NCBI GenBank assembly: GCA_041602035.1
Contig: JBFIHA010000011.1
Location: 1 to 64,000 of the forward strand
DNA: 64,000 bases
From: JAOTVV01 sp041602035
GTDB taxonomy: Bacteria; Gemmatimonadota; Gemmatimonadetes; Gemmatimonadales; GWC2-71-9
Direction of reading: 5' to 3'
The position numbers and the translations under genes are program-made. Below the pieces are notes generated by a model that saw nothing but the letters and a program-made list of their open reading frames with translations, had not been told where the DNA came from and did not search any database. Positions 52,867 to 61,612 of the stretch are shown piece by piece (position 1 is the first letter of the stretch; every line of letters begins with the position of its first letter).

Positions 52867-54803
52867 TTCAGACGGGTGGGAACGCAACGATCGGTCGCGT
52901 CGTAGCGACGGAGTCTCTCCCGGCGGGCACGCACCAGTTCTTTTTCTGGAGTGCGATCGACACGCCGATCGGTATCGGGGCCATCGTGCGCGTCGACGAT
53001 GGAGCGGCCCGTTCGGTGTACGCCGTCGTCGTCGATGGAAAGGGATATTCCGATCTGGCGTCGCCGTTGCACGAGGTGGTGGTGGCGCAAGGCGATCCTG
53101 CCGGTGACCGGGCGCCGACCCGTCGCACGGAGGTCCGATTGTGGACGGCCGCCGTGCTGCGCCAGGATCCTGAAGAGCCTGTGCAACCGGTGCCGCTGGC
53201 GGACGTCCGCCTGGCGACGAAGGAGGATGTCGAGGTCGCGCTGCGCATGGACGCCTATGTGCGCGGGGAACGGCCAACCGGCATTCCCATCGGCGTGTAC
53301 CGGGCCGGTAACCTGACCGCGCCGGTCTGGATGGATGCCGATTTCGTCCTGGGGCCTGAGTCGGCCCACCTCAACATCTCGGGCGTCTCCGGCCTCGCCA
53401 CGAAGACGAGCGCGGTCGAGTTCCTGCTCGCCAGCATCTTCCAACGGCTCCCCGCACACAGGGGGTCCGTGGCGGCCGTGTGCTTCAACGTGAAAGGCCC
53501 CGATCTGTGTTTCCTCGATCAGCCGGGTGATCTGACGGCGGCCGACCGCGAGCTGTACGCCACCCTTGGTATCGACCCGCGCCCGTTCGACCGCGTGCGG
53601 TACTTCGCTCCGTATCGCGCCGACGGGATCAACCTCAACACGCTCCGCTCGCATCCGGACCTCGTGGCCGACGTGCAGCCACTCGTGTGGGGCCTTCGCG
53701 AGGTGCTGGGATTCCACGAGGTGCTGCTCAATCGCGACGACCTCGACGCTAAGGCCGACGGCTTGCTGGACTTCCTGGTTGATCGGGTGGTTGAGAAGGA
53801 GTTCCGCGATGAATGGGGCGCGACACACCGGGTCCAGAGCTTTGCCGACTTGGATCGGCTGTTCCGCGCCGTCTTCGACGGTCTGGAGCAAGCTGGACGC
53901 TCGGACGTGTGGCGAACCCACCACATCGCCACCATCCGCAAGGTGCGCAACCGCCTCCTCAACATCTCCACCCGGTGCAAGGGACTCGTGACCGACGACG
54001 GTTCGGTGAGCGACTTGCCCTTCGGGCAGTTCGAGGACCGGGCGCTGTACGTGCTCGACGTTGCCGGGATGGATCAGGTCGCCCAAGACCTGGTGTTCAC
54101 GCGTGTGGTCTCGACGCTTCGCGAGCATCTGGAACGCCGTGCGCTCGGTGTGGATCAGGTCGTCGTGTTCGTCGACGAGTTGAACAAGTACGCCCCGGGG
54201 GACGGTCAGGACACCTACGTGCGAAAGATGCTCTTGGATATCTCGGAACGGGGACGGTATCTGGGGCTCGTGCTGTTTGCGGCACAGCAGTTCCGCTCGC
54301 AGGTTCACCGACGGGTGGTCGGCAATGCCGGGACCGTTGTCTTCGGACGCATGGACATGGACGAGCTCGCCACGCCTGGATACCAGGTGCTGTCGCCCGC
54401 GACGAAGATCAAGTTGGCGACGCTGCCGAAGGGTGAGTTGATGGTGCGGCACCCGCACTTCACGCAACCGATCTTCGTGCGGTTCCCGCGTCCGCCCGTG
54501 ATGAGCGGTCCTAATGGCAGTAAGCGATTCCCGCCTGCGTCCGACGTGGCGTTCGAGGAGGCCGTGGTGCGACAGCTCACGGGTATGGATCGACGGATCG
54601 CGGCGGGGCGCATCCGCGACCTCATTGCCGGGCGACGGGACGACGACGTACGCCGTGCATTGCTGGCCACCAGACGTGCGATGCCGGACGACCCCTTCGA
54701 GTATTTCCGTGCGTCACTTGGGCCGGCCGTGGCCCGGGAGCGGGTCGCGGTGCGCCGGGAGGGCGTGCCGCTGCGGACAGTGGAGGACCCGTATGCGCCG
54801 TAG
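52863..54803 (+). CDS. herA: HerA-like DNA translocase ATPase
   Basis: A 646-residue FtsK/HerA-superfamily ATPase. An N-terminal HAS-barrel-like beta domain (ATIGRVVATES...IGIGAIVRVDDG) is followed by an unusual P-loop, GVSGLATKTS (residues about 176-185), the Walker B aspartate in VVVFVDELNKYAP (about 434-446), a sensor-like FAAQQFRSQV, and an arginine finger candidate GRMDMDELA. The protein should form a hexamer that pumps DNA to NurA. GTG 52863 overlaps the nurA stop; the gene ends 11 bases inside the next reading frame. Confidence 0.82.
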   Translation: MIQTGGNATIGRVVATESLPAGTHQFFFWSAIDTPIGIGAIVRVDDGAARSVYAVVVDGKGYSDLASPLHEVVVAQGDPAGDRAPTRRTEVRLWTAAVLRQDPEEPVQPVPLADVRLATKEDVEVALRMDAYVRGERPTGIPIGVYRAGNLTAPVWMDADFVLGPESAHLNISGVSGLATKTSAVEFLLASIFQRLPAHRGSVAAVCFNVKGPDLCFLDQPGDLTAADRELYATLGIDPRPFDRVRYFAPYRADGINLNTLRSHPDLVADVQPLVWGLREVLGFHEVLLNRDDLDAKADGLLDFLVDRVVEKEFRDEWGATHRVQSFADLDRLFRAVFDGLEQAGRSDVWRTHHIATIRKVRNRLLNISTRCKGLVTDDGSVSDLPFGQFEDRALYVLDVAGMDQVAQDLVFTRVVSTLREHLERRALGVDQVVVFVDELNKYAPGDGQDTYVRKMLLDISERGRYLGLVLFAAQQFRSQVHRRVVGNAGTVVFGRMDMDELATPGYQVLSPATKIKLATLPKGELMVRHPHFTQPIFVRFPRPPVMSGPNGSKRFPPASDVAFEEAVVRQLTGMDRRIAAGRIRDLIAGRRDDDVRRALLATRRAMPDDPFEYFRASLGPAVARERVAVRREGVPLRTVEDPYAP

Positions 54804-55683
54804 TGGTCTGATAGCGGCCTCTGCTTTCGGCGCTGTGGTGCTCGTCCCGGAGGACGCGTCCAGCCAACGGGCCATCCAGTTGCGCTACGACCCGCCGGCG
54901 AGCGCGATGGTGCAGGCCGTGTGGCGGCACAGCGCTACCCGTAGTGTCACGACGCCGCCACGCGGGATGACTGTCCGCGTGATCGAGGCGACCGAGGTCA
55001 CGAGCGTGACCCAGCGAATCGTCGAGCGGGAGAATAACCGCATCGTGGTGGACGTGACGATCGACTCGACGTCATTGCAGGTACGCTCGGGAGGCGGGAC
55101 GTGGGAGCCGGCGCGCGCACCCGTGGGGCGAGCATCGGCGCGCATTGTTGTGGACGATCGTCTCCGCCTGGATTCCCTAAGCGGTGGCACCTCCGAGGGC
55201 GACCTCGTGCGGGGGCGACTCCGGGCGTTCGCCTCCGGTTTCGAGTTCCCGCTCCCTGACGGATTGGTCGCTGCCGGCGACAGCTGGGTAGAGACCGTGA
55301 TCGATCCGCTGGTGGCCGTGGTTGGCGTCGATGTGGAACCCGATGCGGCACGGTGGCTCGCGCAGGCCGGGGCGATGATCGCCCGCTCGACGTTCACGGT
55401 GGACAGCCTCGTCGACCGCGGGGTGGACACGCTTGCGTATCTCCAGGTGTCGGGCAGCTTTCTCCCCACGACGCTCACGGCCCCAGTCGAGACGGCGCAG
55501 GGGCATGCGAGGATCGACGGGGGGTTCGGAGCGAGACTCATCTGGTCCACGGCGTGGCACACCTTCGTGTCGGGAACGGTGCAGCGCCGCGTGCGGCTCC
55601 GCGTCTATGTTGGGACGCCGGAGCAGGAACGGGAAGTTCACACCACGACCACAGAGATCGCAGGGAGGTTCAGGGTACAGTGA
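54793..55683 (+). CDS. Exported beta-rich protein, paralogue A
   Basis: A 296-residue protein starting at an ATG with GGAGG upstream, inside the 3' end of herA (11-base overlap). It has an N-terminal signal peptide (cut near ASSQR). The mature part is beta-rich and holds LVAAGDSWVETVIDPL and ARSTFTVDSLVDRGVDTLAYL, both of which recur in the next gene. No known family is recognised. Its place between herA and sbcD is unexpected for an exported protein. Confidence 0.65.
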   Translation: MRRSGLIAASAFGAVVLVPEDASSQRAIQLRYDPPASAMVQAVWRHSATRSVTTPPRGMTVRVIEATEVTSVTQRIVERENNRIVVDVTIDSTSLQVRSGGGTWEPARAPVGRASARIVVDDRLRLDSLSGGTSEGDLVRGRLRAFASGFEFPLPDGLVAAGDSWVETVIDPLVAVVGVDVEPDAARWLAQAGAMIARSTFTVDSLVDRGVDTLAYLQVSGSFLPTTLTAPVETAQGHARIDGGFGARLIWSTAWHTFVSGTVQRRVRLRVYVGTPEQEREVHTTTTEIAGRFRVQ

Positions 55684-56528
55684 CGTCGCGACGATGGCTG
55701 CTGCTTCTTGGTGCGGCGCTCGCGTGGCCGTCGTCGGTCACGGCACAAGGAGCCCTCGATCTGCGCGCGGGTATGGACGAGGGGACGCTGATCCGGCGGG
55801 TCTTCCAGGTCTTCACCCGGGTCAGCCTGGAGGACCGGGCCCAGGGCACGAGGGTGATCCGTGAGATCGCGCGATTGGGTGGAGCAAGTCAATACGCGCT
55901 GTCGGCGACAGACGACGACTTCTCGGTGCACCTCGCGCTCGATTCCGTGCGCCTTCGGCGCCGTGATGGGGCGACCTCGTGGCAGGAATTCGCAGCAACT
56001 CCCCGCGACAGCCAGTGGGTGCAGCTCACGCTGGATCGCCGACTTCGCGTGCGCCGGGTCGTCCGTCCCGCGTCGCTCGTGGAGCGCGGCGTGCTCGACC
56101 AGCTTCTCGTGGGGATACCGGGCTTGACCTTACCCGATCGACCGGTCCAGCCGGGCGACCGGTGGGGTGCCGTCGTGACGATTCCCTGGGATGCCCCGGG
56201 GGGCGACACCGATCTCGCGTCCGAGCGGCCTGTCCTGCTCGCGCGGAGTACCGTGACGGTGGACAGCCTGGTCCCTCGGGTGCAAGACACGCTCGCGTTT
56301 CTGTCCGTGGGCGGCCCGATCGAACCCGAGACCTCGACGGCCCCCGACGGTGTTCGCGTCGTCTATGGGGGACGGGTGACCGGCACTGTGGTCTGGTCGT
56401 CTGGGTGGCGCGGCGTCGTCTCCGTTGCGGTGCGCTACGAGATGGTCGCCGACGAAACCGGGGCGAGCGGTCGCCCGTCGCGGCGACTCGAGATCGAGAC
56501 CACGGTTCGCCACGCGGTGCTCCCTTAA
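55680..56528 (+). CDS. Exported beta-rich protein, paralogue B
   Basis: A 282-residue protein with a signal peptide (cut near VTAQG). It shares QPGDRWGAVVTIPWD, ARSTVTVDSLVPRVQDTLAFL and a similar C-terminal strand pattern with the preceding gene, so the pair arose by tandem duplication. GTG 55680 overlaps the upstream stop. Function unknown; three bases separate it from sbcD. Confidence 0.65.
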   Translation: MTSRRWLLLLGAALAWPSSVTAQGALDLRAGMDEGTLIRRVFQVFTRVSLEDRAQGTRVIREIARLGGASQYALSATDDDFSVHLALDSVRLRRRDGATSWQEFAATPRDSQWVQLTLDRRLRVRRVVRPASLVERGVLDQLLVGIPGLTLPDRPVQPGDRWGAVVTIPWDAPGGDTDLASERPVLLARSTVTVDSLVPRVQDTLAFLSVGGPIEPETSTAPDGVRVVYGGRVTGTVVWSSGWRGVVSVAVRYEMVADETGASGRPSRRLEIETTVRHAVLP

Positions 56529-56531
56529 GTC

Positions 56532-57719
56532 GTGAAGCTCGCCCACCTCGCCGACATTCACCTCGGCTTCCGTCAATACCACCGGCTCACGCCGAACGGG
56601 ATCAACCAGCGCGAGGCCGATGTCGCCGCCGCGTTTCGAAAGGCGGTCGACGGGGTGGTGCATGCGGTGCCCGACATGGTCGTCATCGCCGGCGATCTCT
56701 TCAACTCCGTGCGGCCCAGCAACCCCGCCATTCTGCACTCGTTCGGCCTCCTGAGGATGCTGCGCGAGGCCCTGCCGCACGCTCCCATCGTGATCATCGC
56801 CGGGAACCACGACACGCCGAGATCCGTCGAGACCGGAACGATCCTGCGGCTCTTCGAGGCCGTGAGCGGTGTGTCGGTGGTGGCCGAGCGACCGACGGAC
56901 TTGGTGTTCGATGAGCTCGACGTGACGCTGACGTGCGTGCCGCACGCGGCGTGGTTGATGGGTGCCCGTCCGACCCTCACCCCACCCGTCGGCCCGGGAC
57001 GCCACGTGCTCGTCACGCATGGCGAGGTGGCCGGCGTGCTGCGGCGTGACGCGACGGCGCTCGAACACGGCGGGGCGCTGGTCGATCCGAACGAACTGCA
57101 CGCCGACCGCTGGGACTACATCGCGTTGGGACACTACCACGTCGCGCATCAGGTGGCTGACAATGCGTGGTACAGCGGATCGCTGGAGTATGTGAGCACG
57201 AATCCGTGGGGGGAGATACAGGACGAAACGCGCGAGGGCCGCCCCGGCCAGAAAGGCTGGCTGCTCGTCGAGTTGGGCGATCGGCTCCGAGTGGAGTTCC
57301 AACCGGTCTCCCTCGCTCGACGGGTGGTGGATCTGCCCCCCATCCATGCGGCCGGCCTGAGTCCCTCCGATGTGGACGCCGAGATCGCAGCCCACGTCGC
57401 GTCGTGCACCCCCAGCCTCGACGACCAGATCGTCCGGCAGGTGGTCTTTGACGTTCCGCGCCCAATCGCGCGCGATCTGGATCACGAGCGCATTCGGGCG
57501 CTCAAGGCGCAGGCGCTCCACTTTCATCTGGATCTCCGCCGACCGGTGCCCCATCGCGAGGTGGGTGTGGGGACGCCGGGCACCCGGCAGACGTTGGCGG
57601 ACGTGCTCACCGACTACCTCAGGCGACGCCCCCTCGATGCCGACGTGGATCGTCAGGGTCTCGTGGATCTGGGCGGGCAGTACATGCAGGCGGTGGAGCA
57701 GGAACTCCGCGAGGAGTAG
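56532..57719 (+). CDS. sbcD: DNA repair nuclease SbcD/Mre11
   Basis: A 395-residue calcineurin-like phosphoesterase. Its metal motifs are intact: DIHLG (Asp8, His10), GDLF (Asp55), GNHDTPRS (Asn92, His93, Asp94), a HGEV histidine and GHYHVAH. It forms the double-strand-end nuclease complex with SbcC/Rad50, whose gene starts immediately after the stop. The C-terminal part is a capping domain. It starts at GTG 56532. Confidence 0.92.
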   Translation: MKLAHLADIHLGFRQYHRLTPNGINQREADVAAAFRKAVDGVVHAVPDMVVIAGDLFNSVRPSNPAILHSFGLLRMLREALPHAPIVIIAGNHDTPRSVETGTILRLFEAVSGVSVVAERPTDLVFDELDVTLTCVPHAAWLMGARPTLTPPVGPGRHVLVTHGEVAGVLRRDATALEHGGALVDPNELHADRWDYIALGHYHVAHQVADNAWYSGSLEYVSTNPWGEIQDETREGRPGQKGWLLVELGDRLRVEFQPVSLARRVVDLPPIHAAGLSPSDVDAEIAAHVASCTPSLDDQIVRQVVFDVPRPIARDLDHERIRALKAQALHFHLDLRRPVPHREVGVGTPGTRQTLADVLTDYLRRRPLDADVDRQGLVDLGGQYMQAVEQELREE

Positions 57720-60149
57720 ATGCAGCTTCACCGGCTCAAGCTGCTCAACTTCCGGCAGCACGCCTCCACGGAGATCGTCTTCGGCCAGGGTATTACGGCG
57801 ATCATCGGACCGAACGGTTCGGGGAAGACCACGCTCCTCGAAGCCATCGCCTGGGCCTTTTACGGCAATCCGGCGGCCCGCGGCAGCCGGGACACCATTC
57901 GCTGGAACCGGGCGCCGGCCCGTGCCTCCGTCCGAGTCGACGTGGAGTTCTCGCTGGGCGCGCACGAGTTTCGCGTCGGACGAGGGCTCTACAACGCCGA
58001 GCTGTTCCAGGACCGATTCGACGCACCGACGGTCGTAGGGCATCAGGAGGTGTCGGGTCGGATCGAGCGGTTGCTCGGGATGACCCGGGATGAATTCTTC
58101 AACACGTATTTCACCGGACAAAAGGAACTCGCGGTGATGGCGGCGCTCGGTCCGACCGACCGTGCCCGCTTCCTCTCGCGGGTTCTCGGCTACGAGAAGT
58201 TGCGTCTGGCGCAGGATCGCGTTCGGGAGGCACGATCCGCGTTGCGGGGCGAGTTGACTGGGTTGGAACGCGGGCTGGCCGACGCCGACGTGCTGACCCG
58301 AGAGCATGCCGACGCCACGGAGCAACTGGCCCAGGTGCGTGAGTTGCTGGACACGGCGACGCAGACGCGGGAGGAGGCGACCGCGGCGTTGGAGCGGGAA
58401 GGACCCGTCTGGACGCGCATGGCGGAGCTGCGCGAGTCGGTTCTCGAGCTCGAAGGGGAACTGAAGATCGCGGAGCGGGATGTCGGCGAAGCGCGCCGTG
58501 AGTTCGAGCGTTTGGACAAGGAGCTCGCAGAGGCGCTCGCGGCCCGCACGGAGCTGACGGGGCTCGAGTCGAACCTGTCACAAGTCGTCCCGCTGCGGGA
58601 GGAGCTCGAAACCCTGGAACAACAGGCCCGCGCGGCAGGACAGCGCCGCTCTCTCGCGGGGCAGCTACGGGAAGTGGACGGACAACTCGAGCGCGAGCGC
58701 ACGCGGGCGAGTCAGTTTCGCGACGTGGACGAGGCGCTGGTCGCCGCGCAGACGGCGCTCGACACTGCTCGCAAAGTGCTTGCGCAGGCGGAGGCCGAGG
58801 AGGAAACGGCCCGGACGACCTGGGTTCGGGACCGGCAGGACGCAGAGACCAAGCGCCAGAACCTCCGCGACCAGTACGTCGACTTGCAGAAGCATCGAGA
58901 GAGCGTCGTAACGGCCGGTGCGGAAGGCGAATGCCCGATCTGCAAACGGCCGCTCGGGGCGGTATACCAGGAAGTGTTGGAGACGCTCGATCGACAGATG
59001 GAGGAAATCGAGGTCAAGGGCAAATTCTTCAAGCGGAGGATGGAGCAGTTGAAACAGCCGCCCGACGAGCTGGGCGCGACGCAGGCCGCCGTCAAAGCGG
59101 CCCAGACAGCGGTTGAGGACGCGGCGCAGCGGGTGGCGCGGTGCGAAGATCGGCGGCGCCAGCGGCGCGACGCGGAGGCTGATCTCGAGCGGCTGGACCA
59201 GCGGCGGAGGGAGCTCGACGCCGAAATGACCGCACTTCCCGAAACCTACGATTCCGATCGTCACGATCAGGTGCGCGACGCGCTGCGAAATCTCGAGCCG
59301 ATGATCACCCGAGCCGCCGAGCTCCGGTCGGTGGCGAGCAAGGCGGAAGAGTTGGTCCGCAAGGCGGAAACGGCCGAGCGGACGGCGTCGGAGTGCGAGG
59401 CCAAGGTCAAGGGTATGGAGACCGCGATTGCCGATCTCGGATTCAGTGACGCCGCCTTCACCGCCGCGCGGGAGCGGTATCAGGCCGCTGAGGTGGCGCT
59501 CCGCGATGCGGAGCTGCGGTTGGCGTCGGTTCAGGGCGACGTTCGTGCCGCCGAGGCCGCGCTGGCAAGTGCCGAGCGACGTTTGCAGGAGCGAAAGGAG
59601 CGGGTCCGCCGCATCGAAGCCGTTCGAACCGATCTCACACTGCACGACGAGCTGGACCGCGCGCTCCACGACCTGCGACTTGAGCTCAATGCCCGCATGC
59701 GGCCCGAGCTGGCCGAACGGGCCTCCGACCTCCTGAACGACCTGACCGACGGACGCTACAACGAGCTCGAGCTCGACGAAGACTATCGTCTTCTCGTGGT
59801 TGAGGACGGCCAGATAAAGCCGGTGATTTCGGGTGGGGAAGAGGATCTCCTCCACCTGGTGCTTCGGCTTGCGATCAGTCAGATGGTCGCCGAGCGAGCG
59901 GGACAGCCGCTGTCGCTACTGGTCTTGGACGAGATCTTCGGCGGCCTCGACGAGCAGCGCCGTCACAACGTGGTGTCGCTGCTGCGCGGGTTGGCGGATC
60001 GATTTCCCCAGGTCGTCCTCATCACCCACATCGATTCGGTGCGCGAAGGCGTGGATCGCGTGCTGCGTGTGGAGCTCTCGGCAGAGACGGGGGCCTCGCT
60101 CGTGAGCGAGGATCCGATGACGCTGGACGGAGCCGATGTCGCCGCTTGA
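57720..60149 (+). CDS. sbcC: SMC-like ATPase SbcC/Rad50
   Basis: An 809-residue protein, shorter than E. coli SbcC and closer in size to archaeal Rad50. Walker A is IGPNGSGKTTLLEAIAWAF (residues 29-47). Long coiled coils flank a zinc hook CPIC (Cys405, Cys408). The C-terminal half has the signature SGGEEDLLHLVLRLA (about 704) and Walker B LLVLDEIFGGLDEQRR (about 732). It begins directly after the sbcD stop, so the two subunits are made together. It tethers and processes broken DNA ends with SbcD. Confidence 0.93.
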   Translation: MQLHRLKLLNFRQHASTEIVFGQGITAIIGPNGSGKTTLLEAIAWAFYGNPAARGSRDTIRWNRAPARASVRVDVEFSLGAHEFRVGRGLYNAELFQDRFDAPTVVGHQEVSGRIERLLGMTRDEFFNTYFTGQKELAVMAALGPTDRARFLSRVLGYEKLRLAQDRVREARSALRGELTGLERGLADADVLTREHADATEQLAQVRELLDTATQTREEATAALEREGPVWTRMAELRESVLELEGELKIAERDVGEARREFERLDKELAEALAARTELTGLESNLSQVVPLREELETLEQQARAAGQRRSLAGQLREVDGQLERERTRASQFRDVDEALVAAQTALDTARKVLAQAEAEEETARTTWVRDRQDAETKRQNLRDQYVDLQKHRESVVTAGAEGECPICKRPLGAVYQEVLETLDRQMEEIEVKGKFFKRRMEQLKQPPDELGATQAAVKAAQTAVEDAAQRVARCEDRRRQRRDAEADLERLDQRRRELDAEMTALPETYDSDRHDQVRDALRNLEPMITRAAELRSVASKAEELVRKAETAERTASECEAKVKGMETAIADLGFSDAAFTAARERYQAAEVALRDAELRLASVQGDVRAAEAALASAERRLQERKERVRRIEAVRTDLTLHDELDRALHDLRLELNARMRPELAERASDLLNDLTDGRYNELELDEDYRLLVVEDGQIKPVISGGEEDLLHLVLRLAISQMVAERAGQPLSLLVLDEIFGGLDEQRRHNVVSLLRGLADRFPQVVLITHIDSVREGVDRVLRVELSAETGASLVSEDPMTLDGADVAA

Positions 60150-61104
60150 CGATTCGATTATCGGTCCGCGCATCGCCCGGGCAGCCGATATCGCCGCACT
60201 GAATCGCATGTTCGCGAAGTCGTTCACCGAGCGGTACCATCGGGATGGACTGATTGGCGTCCGCGTGCCCCAACTCAATCCTGAGATCTGGCGTTACGCC
60301 ATCAGGGACGCGGGCGATGGCGCGATGCTGTGGTTCGATCGAGATGGCGAACTCGTGGCGTTCAACATGGCCCACCGCTCGGGCGCCGAGGGGTGGATGG
60401 GGCCGTTGGCGGTTCGCCCCGATCGCCAAGAACGCGGTGTGGGACGGGCTATTGTCGAGACGGCCATCGACTGGCTCGTCCGCGAGGGGGCTACGACCGT
60501 CGGGCTCGAAACCATGCCGCGGACTGTCGACAATATCGGGTTCTATAGCCGGCTTGGCTTCGCGCCCCAGCACTTGACGGTAACCCTCACCGGTGACGCG
60601 ACCCGCCGGAGGCTCCAGGATGTCGCGATCCGACTGAACCAACTTCCGCCTACCGAACGCACCGCCACGATCAGTCGCTGCCGTGAACGCCTGCGGCAGT
60701 CGGTATCCGGATACGACTACAGCCGAGAAATGGACCTGACCGCGGAGATCGGGGTGGGGGATACCGTGATCGTGACTGGATCGGACGGTGTGGCGGGCTT
60801 TGCCATCTTCCACTCGGCGGCGCTGCCCGCGGGCCGGTCGGCCGACGAGCTGCGCGTCCTCAAGTTGTTCGCCGACTCCACACCAAGTTTCCTGCGCCTG
60901 ATGACCGCGCTCGAGGAATGTGCGCACGCCGAGGGCCTACGCCGTGTGGCGATTCGGTGTCAGACCGGCTACGAGGCTGCCTACGCTTCCCTGGTCGAGT
61001 GTGGGTACCGCGTACGGTGGACTGATCTTCGGATGACGCTGCGCGGTCGCCCCGAAGGGCGGGTGCCGCGCGGCGAGATCCTGTTTTCCAATTGGGAGAT
61101 CTAG
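60136..61104 (+). CDS. Tandem GNAT-fold acetyltransferase
   Basis: A 322-residue protein with two GNAT-like halves. The first (about residues 1-155) has a clear acetyl-CoA loop, PLAVRPDRQERGVGRAIVETA, and NIGFYSRLGF; the second (about 190-310) is weaker (LRVLKLFADSTPSFLRLMTALEE) and has no good Q/RxxGxG/A loop. The substrate is unknown. It starts 14 bases inside sbcC and ends the long plus-strand run. Confidence 0.8.
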   Translation: MSPLDDSIIGPRIARAADIAALNRMFAKSFTERYHRDGLIGVRVPQLNPEIWRYAIRDAGDGAMLWFDRDGELVAFNMAHRSGAEGWMGPLAVRPDRQERGVGRAIVETAIDWLVREGATTVGLETMPRTVDNIGFYSRLGFAPQHLTVTLTGDATRRRLQDVAIRLNQLPPTERTATISRCRERLRQSVSGYDYSREMDLTAEIGVGDTVIVTGSDGVAGFAIFHSAALPAGRSADELRVLKLFADSTPSFLRLMTALEECAHAEGLRRVAIRCQTGYEAAYASLVECGYRVRWTDLRMTLRGRPEGRVPRGEILFSNWEI

Positions 61105-61105
61105 G

Positions 61106-61258
61106 TCAATCGCGTCGCCGCCCGACCAGACCACGTACCAGGAGCACGGATCCGACCCCCAACGGCACGTGGACCCACCCACTCGGAGTCGCGACGACGA
61201 ACACGAAGACGACCCAAACGACCAGGCATAGGATCGCGAGGGCGGTTGCCGGATGCAT
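61106..61258 (-). CDS. Small hydrophobic membrane protein (50 residues)
   Basis: A 50-residue protein with two hydrophobic segments, ALAILCLVVWVVFVFVVA and VPLGVGSVLLVRGLV, and a basic end (GRRRD). The ATG has GAGG at five bases. It is antisense and convergent to the GNAT gene, with one base between stops. Unknown function, but the composition, ribosome-binding site and position support a real gene. Confidence 0.55.
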   Translation of the reverse strand: MHPATALAILCLVVWVVFVFVVATPSGWVHVPLGVGSVLLVRGLVGRRRD

Positions 61259-61285
61259 TGCGACCTCGATTGCGATGATTCTTGC

Positions 61286-61314
61286 TTGACGCGTTGTTGC
61301 GCGTCCTCTATTAT
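61286..61314 (+). promoter_or_regulatory. Strong sigma-70-type promoter for the 6S-like RNA
   Basis: TTGACG (61286-61291) and TATTAT (61309-61314) are separated by exactly 17 bases, among the best promoter matches in the window. The expected start at about 61321 coincides with the 5' end of the closing stem of the RNA described next. Confidence 0.75.
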
Positions 61315-61320
61315 AGCTTC

Positions 61321-61473
61321 AGCGGGAGCGAAGAGCTGGATTATTGAGCCAACAGGCTCGACCGCGTGTCTGCTTTGGACAATGGATGACATGCCCCGTC
61401 GGGGACGTCAAACATGGCTGGGCTGACACGGTTCCTTCGGATTCGGGCTTCAATAAGCGCTCTTCGTTCCCGC
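61321..61473 (+). ncRNA. ssrS: Candidate 6S RNA (rod-shaped structured RNA)
   Basis: The 355-base gap before folE holds a folded RNA of about 153 bases. Its ends, 61322-61336 and 61459-61473, form 15 continuous pairs with one G-U. After a small internal loop, 61341-61347 pairs with 61450-61456, followed by a GCC/GGC stretch. A large bubble follows (61351-61360 against 61433-61445), whose 3' side can form a tiny TCC-TTC-GGA hairpin. Next come a second stem (61361-61370 with 61425-61432) and an apical GC hairpin (CCCC-GTC-GGGG). A promoter-mimicking bubble between two stems is the 6S RNA design, which sequesters sigma-70 polymerase. No strict primary-sequence signature was checked. Nothing else is seen from 61474 to folE apart from a pyrimidine-rich tail. 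Confidence 0.55.
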
Positions 61474-61612
61474 ATTGTCTCTTCTCCCTTCGTGCTCCCC
61501 CCAAGCGGGGCTCGGTTTCCGCGTACCTCTCACGACGCACATCTGCTACATTGCCGTTCCGGTCTGCGCCACTCACGTTGGGCGCGCCGAATCGCAACGA
61601 CAGGAGTTTCTG

